A stretch of DNA of 64,000 nt from contig NZ_CP102197.1 of assembly GCF_024584435.1 (NCBI RefSeq), positions 1,240,001 to 1,304,000 of the forward strand. The letters run 5' to 3'. The translations under genes were made by a program, and so were the position numbers. How positions within the stretch are numbered: the first letter of the stretch is position 1; each line of letters begins with the position of its first letter. This DNA comes from Schaalia odontolytica (lineage in GTDB: Bacteria; Actinomycetota; Actinomycetes; Actinomycetales; Actinomycetaceae). Under the pieces are notes generated by a model. That model worked only from the letters and a program-made list of their open reading frames with translations, made no database searches and was not told the DNA's origin. Shown here in pieces: positions 25,361 through 35,687 of this stretch.

Positions 25361-28300
25361 CTACGCGCCAAAAGGCACGAGAATCTTGGTCACGAGCGTG
25401 TCCACCCACTCCAGGAGAGGCGCGTCGGTGAGGGGCCTTCCTCCCACGCGCGAGGTGAGGGGAAGCGGCACCAGCACCTGGCGCACGGCTGCCTTGATGA
25501 CGGTCCCGGGGTGCAGGCGCTTGAGGCGCATGACCTGGGAATCACGCAGTTCGACGGGGCTCACGCGCAGGTACTTGCCCTGCGTCACGACCTCGGAGAT
25601 TCCCGCGCGACGCACGACTTCGCGCAGCCGTGCAACCGCAAAGAGCAGGTCGACCTGGGGCGGGATAGGTCCGTAGCGATCAAGGAGCTCCTCGCGCACA
25701 TCTGCCTCCTGCTCGGGGGTGGCAATGGCCGCGATCTTGGCGTAGACCTCCAGGCGCAGGCGTTCTCCTCGGATGTATCCGTCGGGAATGTGGGCATCGA
25801 CCTGCAGATCCATGCGCACGTCCGTCTTTTCGGCGGGCGTCTCCCCGCGGTAGGCGGCCACGGCGTCGGAGACCATTCGCACGTAGAGATCGAAGCCGAC
25901 GCCCTCGACGTGCCCGGATTGGGCGCCACCCAGGAGGTTACCGGCGCCGCGGATCTCCAGGTCGCGTTGCGCGACGGCCAGGCCTGCGCCCAGCTCGGTG
26001 TTCGCGGCGATGGTCTTGAGGCGCTCGTGCGCGGTCTCGGTGAGGGCCTTGTCGCCGGGGTAGAAGAAGTAGGCGTAGGCGCGTTCTCGGCCTCTCCCGA
26101 CGCGCCCGCGCAGCTGGTGGAGCTGCGAGAGACCGAAGGTATCGGCTCGGTCGACGATGAGCGTGTTCGCGTTGGAGATGTCCAGCCCAGTTTCGACGAT
26201 GGTGGTGCATACCAGGACGTCGAACTCGTGGTTCCAGAAGTCCTGGATGACGGCCTCCAGCTGGTGCTCGTTCATCTTGCCGTGGGCGGTGCGTACCCGG
26301 GCCTCGGGCACCAGCTCGCCGATGTGAGCGGCGACGGAGGAGATGGAGTCGACGCGATTGTGCACGTAGAAGACCTGTCCGTCGCGCAGGAGTTCGCGGC
26401 GGATCGCAGCGCTGACCTGGGCGTCCGTGTAGGCGCCCACGAAGGTCAGGACGGGCTGACGCTCCTCGGGCGGGGTCTGCAGGATCGACATCTCGCGGAT
26501 GCCGGAGATTGCCATCTCGAGGGTGCGGGGAATGGGGGTGGCCGACATGGACAGGACATCAACGTCCGTGCGCAGGGCCTTGAGGGTTTCCTTGTGTTCG
26601 ACGCCGAAGCGCTGCTCCTCGTCGATGATGACCAGGCCGAGTTTCTTGAAGGAGACCGTTCCCGTCAGCAGGGAGTGGGTACCGATGACGAGGTCGACCT
26701 CGCCCGAGGCCAGCCCCGCTTTGACCTCCTCGGTTTCCTTCGGCGTCGAGAAGCGCGAGAGGGTGCCGATGCGGACGGGGAAGCCCGCGTAGCGCTCGGA
26801 GAATGTCTCGGCGTGCTGGGTCACGAGGAGGGTGGTGGGCACGAGCACGGCGGCTTGGTAGCCGTCTTGGATGGCCTTGAAGGCGGCGCGCACGGCGATT
26901 TCGGTCTTGCCGTAGCCGACGTCGCCGGTGAGCAGCCGGTCCATCGGCACGGCCTTCTCCATGTCGGCCTTGACCTCGTCGATGGTGACGAGCTGGTCGG
27001 GGGTCTCGACGTAGGGGAAGGCATCCTCGAGTTCGCGCTGCCAGGGCGTGTCGGGGCCGAAGGCGTGTCCCTTGGTCTGCTGGCGCACGGCGTAGAGGCG
27101 AATGAGTTCCTTGGCGACCTCGTTCACGGCCTTCTTGGCGCGGGCCTTGGTCTTGGCCCAGTCGGCGCCGCCCATCTTCGTGAGGGAGGGCTCGTCGGAT
27201 CCGGTGTACTTCGAAATCTGGTCCAGGGAGTCGGTGGGCACGAAGAGCCGGTCGGCGGGCTGGCCGCGCTTGGAGGGCGCGTATTCGATGACGAGGTAGT
27301 CGCGCGTGGAGGCCGCATCCCCGCGCCCGATCGAGCGGGACACCAGCTCGATAAAGCGCCCGATGCCGTGCTGGTCGTGGACGATGTAGTCGCCCGGGTG
27401 CAGGGTCAGCGGGTCAACGCCCTTGCGGCGCCGCGAGGGCATACGGCGCATGTCGCGCGTGGAGGCCCCGGCTCGCCCGGTCAGGTCACCTTCGGTGAGG
27501 ACGGCGATCTTGAGATGGGGTGCGACGAAGCCGACGCCCGCCTGCGCGGTCGTAATCGTGACGAGGCCCGCATCGGGTCGCGCTTCGACGTCGTCCGCGA
27601 GCGCGGCCGGACACGAGGCGTCGGTGAGAATGGAGCGGATGCGTCGTCCGGGTCCGGGGCCTTCGGTCGTGACGACGATGCGCCAGCCGCCTCGGGCCAG
27701 GTTCGTCAGGTCTGCGCCAGCGCGGGCGAAGTCGCCGCGGTAGGGGCGCACGTCGCGCGCGCCAACGCGCACGAGGGTGGGCGAGACGACGAGGGGGGCG
27801 GGGCCGTCCGTCTCGGCCCCTGCGTTCGTCTGTTGCCCGAGCGCGCCGGCCAGGTCGGCGGGTGGAAGAGCGGTGATCTCCCACCAGGGGTGCTGTCCGC
27901 TTCCCCACAGGTCGCCGAAGTCGAGGAAGGAAGCCTTCGAGGCCTCGAGCGGGGTGTCCGCGCCTGCGGCGGCGGCGCTCCAGGCTGCTGCGAGGAACTC
28001 TTCGGTGGTGGCCACCAGGTCTGCGGCCCGGGCGCGGATACGCTCGGGCTCCGAGGCCACGATGGGGCACGCCGGGGGCAGGAGGTCAAGGAGTGATTCC
28101 ATCCCTCCCACGAGGATGGGGGCCAGGGATTCGATGCCGGGCGCGGCTATTCCCTCAGCGGCGAGGGAAAGCATTTCGGCGGCTCCGGGCAGGCGGCTCG
28201 CGGCCTCCCGCGCCCGGGCGCGCACGGCTTGCGTCAGCAGGAGTTCGCGGCAGGGGACGGCCCATAGCCCGTCGCCCGCCTCGCCGAGGGTGCGCTGGTC

Positions 28301-28945
28301 GGACACGGAGAACGCGCGGATGTCGTCAACCTCGTCGCCCCACAGTTCGACGCGCAGCGGATGGGGTTCTTGCGGGGGGAAGACGTCAAGGATGCCTCCG
28401 CGCACGCTTATCTGACCGCGCGCCTCCACCATGTCGACGCGCTCGTAGCCCAGCTCGGCGAGGCGCTCCGTCATCTCGGTGAGGTCCACGACGTCGCCCG
28501 CTCGCACGCGCACGGGTTCGAGGTCGGCCAGCCCGGCGATGATCGGTTGGAGGAAGGCGCGGATCGGGACGACGAGGACCGAGATGGGACCCGCGCTCGC
28601 GTCGTCGGCGACGGGGTGGACGAGGCGGCGCAGGACGGCGATGCGGCGCGCCATCGTGTCGACTTGGGGCGAGAGCCGCTCGTGCGGCAGGGTCTCCCAG
28701 GCTGGCAGCATCGCCACGCCCGGCATCCACGAGGCCAGCGCGTTGGTCAGCGACTCGGCGTCTCGCCCGGTGGCGGTGAGGACGACGAGGGGACTTTTCG
28801 CCCCGGATGCGAGGCGGGCGAGGAGGGGCGGACGAATACCCGCAGGGGCGACGATCGTGCCCGAGCGTCCGGCTTCGACGGAGTCCGCGGCCGTTTCGAT
28901 CGCGGGGTCGGTGGAAATGTCCGGGAGGAGTCCGGTGAGTAGCAC
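25361..28945 (-). CDS. mfd: Transcription-repair coupling factor Mfd
   Basis: 1194 residues, full length. UvrB-like N-terminal domains come first. The RNA polymerase-interacting CarD-like domain follows (LHPGDYIVHDQHGIGRFIEL). The RecG-like helicase has LLTGDVGYGKTEIAVRAAF, LVIIDEEQRFGVEHKE and ATPIPRTLEMAISGIREMS, with the TRG block and motif VI (QLRGRVGRGRERAYAY). The TRCF C-terminal domain begins YGPIPPQVDLLFAVARLR. It removes stalled RNA polymerase and recruits UvrA. GTG start. Confidence 0.98.
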   Translation of the reverse strand: MLLTGLLPDISTDPAIETAADSVEAGRSGTIVAPAGIRPPLLARLASGAKSPLVVLTATGRDAESLTNALASWMPGVAMLPAWETLPHERLSPQVDTMARRIAVLRRLVHPVADDASAGPISVLVVPIRAFLQPIIAGLADLEPVRVRAGDVVDLTEMTERLAELGYERVDMVEARGQISVRGGILDVFPPQEPHPLRVELWGDEVDDIRAFSVSDQRTLGEAGDGLWAVPCRELLLTQAVRARAREAASRLPGAAEMLSLAAEGIAAPGIESLAPILVGGMESLLDLLPPACPIVASEPERIRARAADLVATTEEFLAAAWSAAAAGADTPLEASKASFLDFGDLWGSGQHPWWEITALPPADLAGALGQQTNAGAETDGPAPLVVSPTLVRVGARDVRPYRGDFARAGADLTNLARGGWRIVVTTEGPGPGRRIRSILTDASCPAALADDVEARPDAGLVTITTAQAGVGFVAPHLKIAVLTEGDLTGRAGASTRDMRRMPSRRRKGVDPLTLHPGDYIVHDQHGIGRFIELVSRSIGRGDAASTRDYLVIEYAPSKRGQPADRLFVPTDSLDQISKYTGSDEPSLTKMGGADWAKTKARAKKAVNEVAKELIRLYAVRQQTKGHAFGPDTPWQRELEDAFPYVETPDQLVTIDEVKADMEKAVPMDRLLTGDVGYGKTEIAVRAAFKAIQDGYQAAVLVPTTLLVTQHAETFSERYAGFPVRIGTLSRFSTPKETEEVKAGLASGEVDLVIGTHSLLTGTVSFKKLGLVIIDEEQRFGVEHKETLKALRTDVDVLSMSATPIPRTLEMAISGIREMSILQTPPEERQPVLTFVGAYTDAQVSAAIRRELLRDGQVFYVHNRVDSISSVAAHIGELVPEARVRTAHGKMNEHQLEAVIQDFWNHEFDVLVCTTIVETGLDISNANTLIVDRADTFGLSQLHQLRGRVGRGRERAYAYFFYPGDKALTETAHERLKTIAANTELGAGLAVAQRDLEIRGAGNLLGGAQSGHVEGVGFDLYVRMVSDAVAAYRGETPAEKTDVRMDLQVDAHIPDGYIRGERLRLEVYAKIAAIATPEQEADVREELLDRYGPIPPQVDLLFAVARLREVVRRAGISEVVTQGKYLRVSPVELRDSQVMRLKRLHPGTVIKAAVRQVLVPLPLTSRVGGRPLTDAPLLEWVDTLVTKILVPFGA

Positions 28946-28984
28946 TCGCTGCCTTTCGCGGTGTGGGTGGGGGTAGCGCCGTGG

Positions 28985-29596
28985 TCAGACCCGTGAGGAA
29001 TCGGTGTGCAGGTCCTGCTGGGTGGGGGCAAATCCGCGGGTCACGATGTCTTCGACAACGTCGCTGGCCTGCTCGAAGGTAACGTCCCAGTCGGGGCGTT
29101 CCTTGGCGGGCAGCACGGAGAGGACGTAGTCGGCTGGATCCATGCGCCCCGGGGGGCGTCCGATGCCGATGCGCAGGCGGGCGTAGTCTCGGGTGCCCAG
29201 GTGGGAGCTGAGGGACTTCAGGCCGTTGTGGCCGCCTTCGCCCCCTCCGACTTTGAGGCGCAGCGTGTGCGCGGGCAGGTCCATGTCGTCGTGGATGACG
29301 AGGATGCGCGACGGGAGGATCTTCAGGAAGGAAGCCAACGCCGCGATCGGGCCTCCGGAAGTGTTCATGTAGCTGTCGGCGCGGGCGAGGACGACGCGGG
29401 GTCCGGGCACGCCGCCCGGCCCCACTCCGAGGCGCACGTCGGCGGTGTGGGTGCGCGATCGGTGGGATGTGAGGGAGGCTCCCCCACGCGATGCGAGGAC
29501 GTCAAGGGTGAGGTATCCGACGTTGTGTCGGGTGGAGGCATACTGCGCGCCGGGGTTTCCTAGCCCGACGACGAGCCACGGTCCGTCAGTCGTCAT
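28985..29596 (-). CDS. pth: Peptidyl-tRNA hydrolase
   Basis: 203 residues. The catalytic His is in TRHNVGYLTLDVLA. Also visible are LVVGLGNPGAQYA, ARADSYMNTSGGPI, VIHDDMDLPAHTLRLK and GGGEGGHNGLKSL. It recycles peptidyl-tRNA. The ATG at 29596 overlaps the end of the SGNH hydrolase gene by 11 bases, so the genes are coupled; mfd follows 39 bases later. Confidence 0.97.
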   Translation of the reverse strand: MTTDGPWLVVGLGNPGAQYASTRHNVGYLTLDVLASRGGASLTSHRSRTHTADVRLGVGPGGVPGPRVVLARADSYMNTSGGPIAALASFLKILPSRILVIHDDMDLPAHTLRLKVGGGEGGHNGLKSLSSHLGTRDYARLRIGIGRPPGRMDPADYVLSVLPAKERPDWDVTFEQASDVVEDIVTRGFAPTQQDLHTDSSRV

Positions 29597-30449
29597 ACTC
29601 CGATTGTGCCACCCGCGCCGAGAGCATGTCCCAGCGGGGGGCGTCTTCCACGACGGGAACTGCCTCACGCCGCGACGTCGCCCACGCATCCGCGAAGAGC
29701 TGGGCCCACTTGGCGTACGCGGCCGAGTTGGGGTGGAAGAAGTCCGCCGCATGGTAGGCGAAGGTGTAGGTGGGCAGGGAGTATTCCTGCGTGAGGGACC
29801 GCAGGTCGACGAGCTGCGCGTCACTGTCGGCGACGGCAGCGCCGATCCGGTCGGACATGTTCTGCGCGCGCGCCTCCTGGGGCATGATGCCGAAGGAGGG
29901 AATCGTGGAGACGAGGGAACGCGGCGGCAGGACGGATAGGACGCGGCGCAGGCGCTCCTCGAATTGTCCGGGGGCCATGTCTTCGGCCATGACATCGTTG
30001 CCCCCGACGGTCAAGGTCACCAGGTCTGGGACGCGCGAGCCGTCAATGAGGCCGAGTCCTCGCATCTGGGGAATCTGGGTGAGTTCGACGGACTCAATCG
30101 TGGCTCCCGACAGGGAGAGGTTGAGGAGCAGGACCTCTCGGTCGAGCTGGGAGGCGATCGCCGAGGCCAGGCGCGCCGGGTAGGACTCGGTAATGCGCGA
30201 TGCGCCCATGCCCTGGACAGAGGAATCGCCCAGGGAAACGATCAGGTACGGGGCGTCTCCCTCGGGATGTTCCTCGAGCTGGCGCAGCCTCTCGAGGGTG
30301 GCCAGGTTGTGGTTCTCCCAGGCCTTGCGGTAGTCGCCGCGTTGGGAGTCCAGTCGCAGGAGGCGCCCGATGGCAAGGCCACCACCGAAGAGGCTCGCGC
30401 CGCCCGCGGCCGCGCCCGCCACCTGCCATGCTCGTTTGCTGATCCCCAT
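29586..30449 (-). CDS. SGNH/GDSL-family hydrolase
   Basis: 287 residues. A short N-terminal hydrophobic segment (AAGGASLFGGGLAIGRLL) may anchor or export it. Catalytic blocks are SLGDSSVQGMG (Ser nucleophile), the Gly block near LSLSGATIES, VGGNDVMAED (Asn), and DFFHPNSAAYAKWA (Asp-His). It is an esterase or lipase; the substrate is unknown. First gene of an SGNH-pth-mfd run. Confidence 0.88.
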   Translation of the reverse strand: MGISKRAWQVAGAAAGGASLFGGGLAIGRLLRLDSQRGDYRKAWENHNLATLERLRQLEEHPEGDAPYLIVSLGDSSVQGMGASRITESYPARLASAIASQLDREVLLLNLSLSGATIESVELTQIPQMRGLGLIDGSRVPDLVTLTVGGNDVMAEDMAPGQFEERLRRVLSVLPPRSLVSTIPSFGIMPQEARAQNMSDRIGAAVADSDAQLVDLRSLTQEYSLPTYTFAYHAADFFHPNSAAYAKWAQLFADAWATSRREAVPVVEDAPRWDMLSARVAQSEYDD

Positions 30450-30493
30450 TGAAGTGTCCTTCCCTCGTTCGTGCTGCGTACCTAGTGTAACGA

Positions 30494-30536
30494 GGCCGGG
30501 GGCGGTGCTTCAAACGATGAAGCACCGCCCCCGGCC
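30494..30536 (-). terminator. Terminator downstream of galK
   Basis: A 19-bp perfect stem, GGCCGGGGGCGGTGCTTCA and its complement, with loop AACGA, directly past the galK stop. Confidence 0.92.
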
Positions 30537-30549
30537 CGGTTTCTTACCG

Positions 30550-31797
30550 TCAGTTCATGCGTCCGGCGGGCTGGCTGGGCAGGGCTCGGATGAAGTGGGG
30601 TGCCTCCCAGCCGCGCTCGGCGTATGCGCGGGCGATCGCGCTCGCGACACGCGTCGTCGCCTCCGCGTCCACCAGGGCAATGGCGCTGCCACCGAATCCT
30701 CCTCCGGTCATGCGGGCGCCGTGGGCCCCGGCAAAGCGGGCGGCCGCGACAGCAACGTCCAGCTCGGGGCAGCTGACCTCGTAGTCGTCGCGCAACGATT
30801 CGTGGGAGTCATACATGAGGGCTCCGGCCACGGCGAGGCGGCGCCCCTCCAGCGGCCCCTCGTCAAGCAGCTCAATGAAGGCGCGCGTGCGCGCAATCTC
30901 GGAGATGACGTGCCGCGTGCGAGCGGCCAAGCGCTCGTCCCCGAGGGCTGCGACTGCCTCGTCCAGGTCCGTCGCGTCGGCAAGCTGGCGGACGCCGAGG
31001 AGCCTGGCGGACTCTTCGCAGTCCGCCCGACGCGAGCCGTACTGTCCGTCGGCGAGCGAGTGCTTGGCGCGCGTGTCGATGACGAGGAGCTCGAGGCCGA
31101 CCCCGCCGAGGTCGAAGGGAACCTGGCGGGTGGACATGTCGGAGCAGTTGAGGGCCAGGGCATGGCCCTCTTGGCAGCGCATGGAGGCGGTCTGATCGAG
31201 TCCTCCCGTGTTGGCACCCGCGATCTGGTTTTCGGCGACGCGAGCGGCGTCGACGAGCTCACGTCGTCCCTCGTCGTTGGGGGACTCGATCGGTCCCGCC
31301 AGGCCGAGGGAGCACACCTCGTCCAGGGCGACGGCGGTCGCGCACTCCAGGGCGGCACTCGAGGACAGCCCTCCCCCGAGGGGGACGCACGACCACAGTG
31401 CGGCATCGAAGCCGGGGATCGGGCCGTGTCCGGCCTTTTCCAGCGCCCACGCCACGCCAGCGAGGTACGCGGTCCAGTGGTTGGTCACCTCGCCCGGTCC
31501 TCCCTTGGGCCCAAGGACGTCGAGATCGAGAACGTCGACAGCGTCGCGGGTCTGCGGCGAAATCAGTCGGATCGTTCGATCGGCGCGGGGCGAGAGCGCA
31601 ACATAAGCGCGGTGCGGTAGCGCGATCGGCAGGCAGGGGCCGCCGTTGTAGTCGACGTGCTCGCCAATAATGTTGACTCGCCCCGGGGCGCTCCACACGC
31701 CCCTCGGTTCATATCCAAAGGCATCGCGAAAGAGAGCGTTCGCCTGGGATGCCCCTTCTTCCGGGCTGGCGGCGTCTGCCCACACGAGAGCGTTCAA
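30550..31797 (-). CDS. galK: Galactokinase
   Basis: 415 residues. Galactokinase signature GRVNIIGEHVDYNGG, ATP loop PLGGGLSSSAALECATAV, and C-terminal MTGGGFGGSAIALV are all intact. It phosphorylates galactose in the Leloir pathway. It stands alone here, with no galT or galE neighbour in the window. Confidence 0.96.
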   Translation of the reverse strand: MNALVWADAASPEEGASQANALFRDAFGYEPRGVWSAPGRVNIIGEHVDYNGGPCLPIALPHRAYVALSPRADRTIRLISPQTRDAVDVLDLDVLGPKGGPGEVTNHWTAYLAGVAWALEKAGHGPIPGFDAALWSCVPLGGGLSSSAALECATAVALDEVCSLGLAGPIESPNDEGRRELVDAARVAENQIAGANTGGLDQTASMRCQEGHALALNCSDMSTRQVPFDLGGVGLELLVIDTRAKHSLADGQYGSRRADCEESARLLGVRQLADATDLDEAVAALGDERLAARTRHVISEIARTRAFIELLDEGPLEGRRLAVAGALMYDSHESLRDDYEVSCPELDVAVAAARFAGAHGARMTGGGFGGSAIALVDAEATTRVASAIARAYAERGWEAPHFIRALPSQPAGRMN

Positions 31798-31915
31798 TGG
31801 GTCCTCCTTGTCATCACACCAAGGCTACGTGAACGCCCTCACATTCTTCAAGCCGTGTGCCGCAGGACCCTACCGGTACAGTGGAGCCACCCCATACGCG
31901 ACAGAGGCAGGCGTC

Positions 31916-32464
31916 ATGTTCCTCCCCCAACGACTCCCCGGCCAGGAGTGGCTCGGCGTCGTCGTCGCTATCCCGGAGCCGTGGGTCACCCAGCTGACCA
32001 ACCTGCGGCTGCGCTTGGGCGACCTGGCCGGCTCGCGCATCCCCGCTCACATCACCCTCATGCCACCCACGCCGGTCGCCCGCGACGCGCGCCCGGCAGT
32101 CATTGACCACCTGCGCTCCATCGCGAGCCGTCATGCACCCTTCCGCGTCACCCTGCGCGGCACAGGCTCGTTCCGGCCCGTCTCGAACGTCGCCTTCATG
32201 ACCCTGTCCGAGGGGGGCGCCGCCTGCGTGGATCTCGCCGAGGAGATTCGCTCGGGCCCCCTCGACCACGAGTCACGCTTCCCCTACCATCCGCACGTCA
32301 CCCTGGCTCAGGACGTTGACGACGTGGCGTTGGACCTGGCGCTCGACATCGGGACGACCATCGAGGTCTCGTGGATCGTTCCGGGTTTCCGCTTGGACCG
32401 CATCGACCCCTCCGGGCTCTACTCCTCGATGGCTCTCTTCGACTTCGACGCGAGCAGCCGCTAG
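31916..32464 (+). CDS. 2'-5' RNA ligase/phosphoesterase-superfamily protein
   Basis: 182 residues with the two HxT motifs of the 2H family, PAHITLMPP and HPHVTLAQD, about 120 residues apart. It probably acts on cyclic phosphates or 2'-5' bonds; the substrate cannot be read. Divergent from galK across 118 bases. Confidence 0.9.
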   Translation: MFLPQRLPGQEWLGVVVAIPEPWVTQLTNLRLRLGDLAGSRIPAHITLMPPTPVARDARPAVIDHLRSIASRHAPFRVTLRGTGSFRPVSNVAFMTLSEGGAACVDLAEEIRSGPLDHESRFPYHPHVTLAQDVDDVALDLALDIGTTIEVSWIVPGFRLDRIDPSGLYSSMALFDFDASSR

Positions 32465-32508
32465 GAGAATGCGGCGCGCGCCGTACGGCGGCGGGGTCGG
32501 GGAGGCAC

Positions 32509-33336
32509 TCAGATGTCGTAGGTCACCGACACCGGGGCATGATCGGAGAATCGGGCGTCGTAGTCGGGCGCCCGTCCGATGTCGAAGGAACGAGCGAGCG
32601 CCCCGAGCCGCGGGGTCGCGTACTGGTAGTCGATGCGCCATCCGGCATTGTTGACGAAGGCTTGTCCACGCCAGCTCCACCACGAGTAGGGCCCCTGGGT
32701 ATCTCCGGCGAGATCGCGCACGGTGTCCCGCCACCCCTCGTCTACCCACCGGTTCAGGAAGGCAATCTCCTCGTCCAGGACCCCTGCCCTCTTGTTGTGG
32801 TTCGGTGTCCAGTTCTTGATGTCGCAGCGCGAGCGCACCACGTTGAAGTCCCCGCAGACCAGGGACGAGACGCCACCGTTGGCTTCCTCCGCGATCAGCT
32901 CGGCCATCCGGTTTCCGATGCGAGGCAGATGCGCCATCTTCGCGTCCTGCTTCGGGGTGTCCTTCTCGCCCGAGTGGAAGTACGCAGAGACAACTCGCAC
33001 GGGGACGCCGCCACCTTCACGGGACACGGTGGCCTCGAGCCAGCGCCCGGAGTCGACGTCGCTTTCGGCGTCGTCGAGGACGAGGCGAGGCTGGCCGTCA
33101 ATGCGCGCCCTCCCACGCCGCATGGCCACGCCGACCCCCGCGCGCCCCTTGATCCTGCAGGGGACCCAGACGCTGTCCCATTCCTCGCCCATGATCTCCC
33201 GGGAGATCTCCTCTGGCGCGCGAACCTCCTGCATGAGCAGGACGTCTGTGTCGCTGACGTGGAGCCACGACAGGAAGCCACGCTTGTGGGCCGCTCGGAT
33301 GCCGTTGAGGTTGACGCTCGTTACCGTCAGGGTCAT
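32509..33336 (-). CDS. xthA: Exonuclease III-type AP endonuclease
   Basis: 275 residues of the EEP fold. Catalytic residues sit in SVNLNGIRAAHKRG (Asn), LLMQEVRAP (Glu), VSAYFHSGE (Tyr), LVCGDFNVVR (Asp/Asn) and the final FSDHAPVSV (Asp-His). It repairs abasic sites. Convergent with the 2H-family gene. Confidence 0.95.
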   Translation of the reverse strand: MTLTVTSVNLNGIRAAHKRGFLSWLHVSDTDVLLMQEVRAPEEISREIMGEEWDSVWVPCRIKGRAGVGVAMRRGRARIDGQPRLVLDDAESDVDSGRWLEATVSREGGGVPVRVVSAYFHSGEKDTPKQDAKMAHLPRIGNRMAELIAEEANGGVSSLVCGDFNVVRSRCDIKNWTPNHNKRAGVLDEEIAFLNRWVDEGWRDTVRDLAGDTQGPYSWWSWRGQAFVNNAGWRIDYQYATPRLGALARSFDIGRAPDYDARFSDHAPVSVTYDI

Positions 33337-33450
33337 TGTTGTCTCCTTGTGCTTGCAATCGTTGCGCGGCGGCTAAGGGGCAGGCGCGGCGACGGATGCT
33401 CACCCTCGCTGCCCCTGCCCCGCCTCGCGGCGCTGCTGAGGGGGCGCCGA

Positions 33451-34355
33451 CTAGGGAATCAGTCCCGCCTGGCGCTCCGCGGCCTCGACGACGTTCGTGA
33501 CCAGCAGGGCACGCGTCATCGGGCCGACCCCTCCGGGGTTCGGGCTGATCCAGGACGCGACCTCGTCCACCCCATCGGCGACATCCCCCATCAGTCGCGC
33601 CCTACCGTGGGCGTCCCGAACCCGGCTGACGCCGACGTCGAGGACGATCGCACCGGGTGCCCCATGTCAGGGGTGATAATGCCCGCGCTTCCGGCGGCAG
33701 CCACGACGATGTCCGCGCGACGCACGTGTGCGGCGAGGTCACCCGTGCCCGTGTGGCAGACATCGACGGTCGCGTTGACTTCTTTGCGCATCAGCAGCAG
33801 TCCGATGGAGCGCCCCACCGTCACCCCGCGGCCGACAACGCACACGTTCTTTCCGGCGAGGTCAATGCCGTGACGCTCGACGAGCTCGATCACAGCGCGG
33901 GGCGTGCACGGCAGGGGCGAGTCGATCGGGCCCGACCCACGCAGGACGAGGCGTCCGAGGTTCATCGGGTGCAGGCCGTCGGCGTCTTTCGCCGGGTCGA
34001 TGCGCTCAAGGACGGCATTCGTATCGATCCCCTTGGGCAGCGGGAGCTGGACGATGTAGCCCGTACACTCGGGGTCGGCGTTGAGACGGTCGATGGCGGC
34101 TTCGACCTGTTCCTGCGTGGCATCGGCCGGCAGGTCCACTCGAATCGAGCGCGCCCCGATCTGCGCGCAGTCGCGGTGCTTGCCCGCGACGTAGGCGATG
34201 GAGCCGGGATCCTCACCCACCAGGATCGTTCCCAGTCCCGGAACGACGCCGACGGCGCGTAGCTTCTCGACGCGCTGCGCGAGCTCGGACTTGATTGCGG
34301 CGGCCGTGGCCTTGCCATCGAGGACCTTCGCGGGTCCAGGCCAGGGGGCCCTCAT
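33451..34355 (-). pseudogene. folD: Methylenetetrahydrofolate dehydrogenase/cyclohydrolase, single-base frameshift
   Basis: The N-terminal 231 residues are normal Fol[21 protein letters not shown] with the catalytic Lys, [13 protein letters not shown], and NAD(P)-site [16 protein letters not shown]. At about 33660-33665 the frame breaks after ITPDM. The downstream sequence continues the family ([13 protein letters not shown], then GDVADGV and [17 protein letters not shown]) in the next frame and ends at a proper stop at 33451. One base is missing, most simply a fifth G in a four-G run. The ATG overlaps the glyA stop (ATGA). It is either a real recent mutation or a sequence error; without the shift it would be a normal gene of about 300 residues. 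Confidence 0.9.
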
Positions 34356-35641
34356 TGCTCGAGTCCGGCGTAGAGGGGATGCTTATCCGTCAGCTTCTTG
34401 ACGCGCGCGCGCAGCGTCTCCACCTCGACGTTGCCTCCCGAAGCGCCCTGGACGAGGGTCGTGCCGATGATGTCCGCAACCTCGGCGAAGTCCTCCGCAT
34501 CGAAACCGCGTGTCGCGAGGGCGGGCGTGCCGATGCGCAGGCCCGAAGTCACGGCCGGCGGACGCGGATCGAAGGGAACCGCGTTGCGGTTGACGGTGAT
34601 GCCGACCTCGTGCAGCAGATCCTCGGCCTGCTGGCCGTTCAGCTCGGAGGCGACCAGGTCCACCAGGACGAGGTGGACGTCGGTGCCCCCCGTGACCAGC
34701 TTGATGCCCGCCTGGCGCGCGTCATCTGCTCCGAGGCGCTCGGCGAGGATCTGAGCCCCCTCGAGGGTCCGACGCTGGCGATCCTTAAACTCGTCGGTCT
34801 GGGCGATCTTCATGGCGATCGCCTTGGCGGCGATGACGTGCATGAGCGGGCCTCCCTGCTGGCCGGGGAACACCGACGAATTGAGCTTCTTGCCCCACTG
34901 CTCGCCGCGCGAGGACAGAATCATGCCGGAGCGGGGACCCCCCAGGGTCTTGTGGACGGTGGTCGTGACGACATCCGCGAAGGGAACCGGGTTCGGATGC
35001 AGGCCTGCCGCAACCAGGCCCGCGAAGTGAGCCATATCCACCCACAGGGCGGCTCCGACCTCGTCGGCGATCTCTCGGAACGCCTGGAAGTCGAGGTGAC
35101 GCGGATATGCGGACCAGCCTGCGATGATGACCCGGGGCCTGTCGGCCAGCGCCGCCTGGCGCACCTTCTCGGGTTCAATGCGCATGGTGTCACGATCGAC
35201 CTCGTAGGCGAGCGCCCTGTAGTTCTTTCCCGAGAAGTTCAGACGCATGCCGTGGGTCAGGTGACCACCGTGAGCGAGGGAAAGACCGAGAATGGGATCG
35301 CCAACGTTGGCCATGGCCATGAGCGCCGCGGCGTTGGCCTGAGCGCCGGCGTGAGGCTGAACGTTGACGTAGTTACCACCAAAGACTTGCTGAGCACGCT
35401 CAATTGCCAGGGATTCGGCCACGTCGACGAACTCGCATCCGCCGTAGTAGCGCCGCCCCGGGTACCCTTCTGCGTATTTGTTCGTCAGGACCGAGCCCTG
35501 CGCCTCGAGAACGGCTCGCGGAACAAAGTTCTCAGAGGCGATCATCTCCAGGGTGTCGCGCTGTCGCCCGAGCTCGGCATCTAGAACAGCCTGGATCTCG
35601 GGGTCCAGCTGCGCCAGCGTCACGTCGTTGAGGGAATCCAT
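34352..35641 (-). CDS. glyA: Serine hydroxymethyltransferase
   Basis: 429 residues, full length. The PLP lysine is in [19 protein letters not shown]. Also present are [38 protein letters not shown] and [11 protein letters not shown]. It interconverts serine and glycine and charges tetrahydrofolate. It is cotranscribed with folD and sits behind a ZTP riboswitch 47 bases upstream. Confidence 0.97.
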   Translation of the reverse strand: MDSLNDVTLAQLDPEIQAVLDAELGRQRDTLEMIASENFVPRAVLEAQGSVLTNKYAEGYPGRRYYGGCEFVDVAESLAIERAQQVFGGNYVNVQPHAGAQANAAALMAMANVGDPILGLSLAHGGHLTHGMRLNFSGKNYRALAYEVDRDTMRIEPEKVRQAALADRPRVIIAGWSAYPRHLDFQAFREIADEVGAALWVDMAHFAGLVAAGLHPNPVPFADVVTTTVHKTLGGPRSGMILSSRGEQWGKKLNSSVFPGQQGGPLMHVIAAKAIAMKIAQTDEFKDRQRRTLEGAQILAERLGADDARQAGIKLVTGGTDVHLVLVDLVASELNGQQAEDLLHEVGITVNRNAVPFDPRPPAVTSGLRIGTPALATRGFDAEDFAEVADIIGTTLVQGASGGNVEVETLRARVKKLTDKHPLYAGLEQ

Positions 35642-35687
35642 CGGGTTCTCCTAATTGATCATTCGATTGTGGTTGGCGGTGGCTTCT

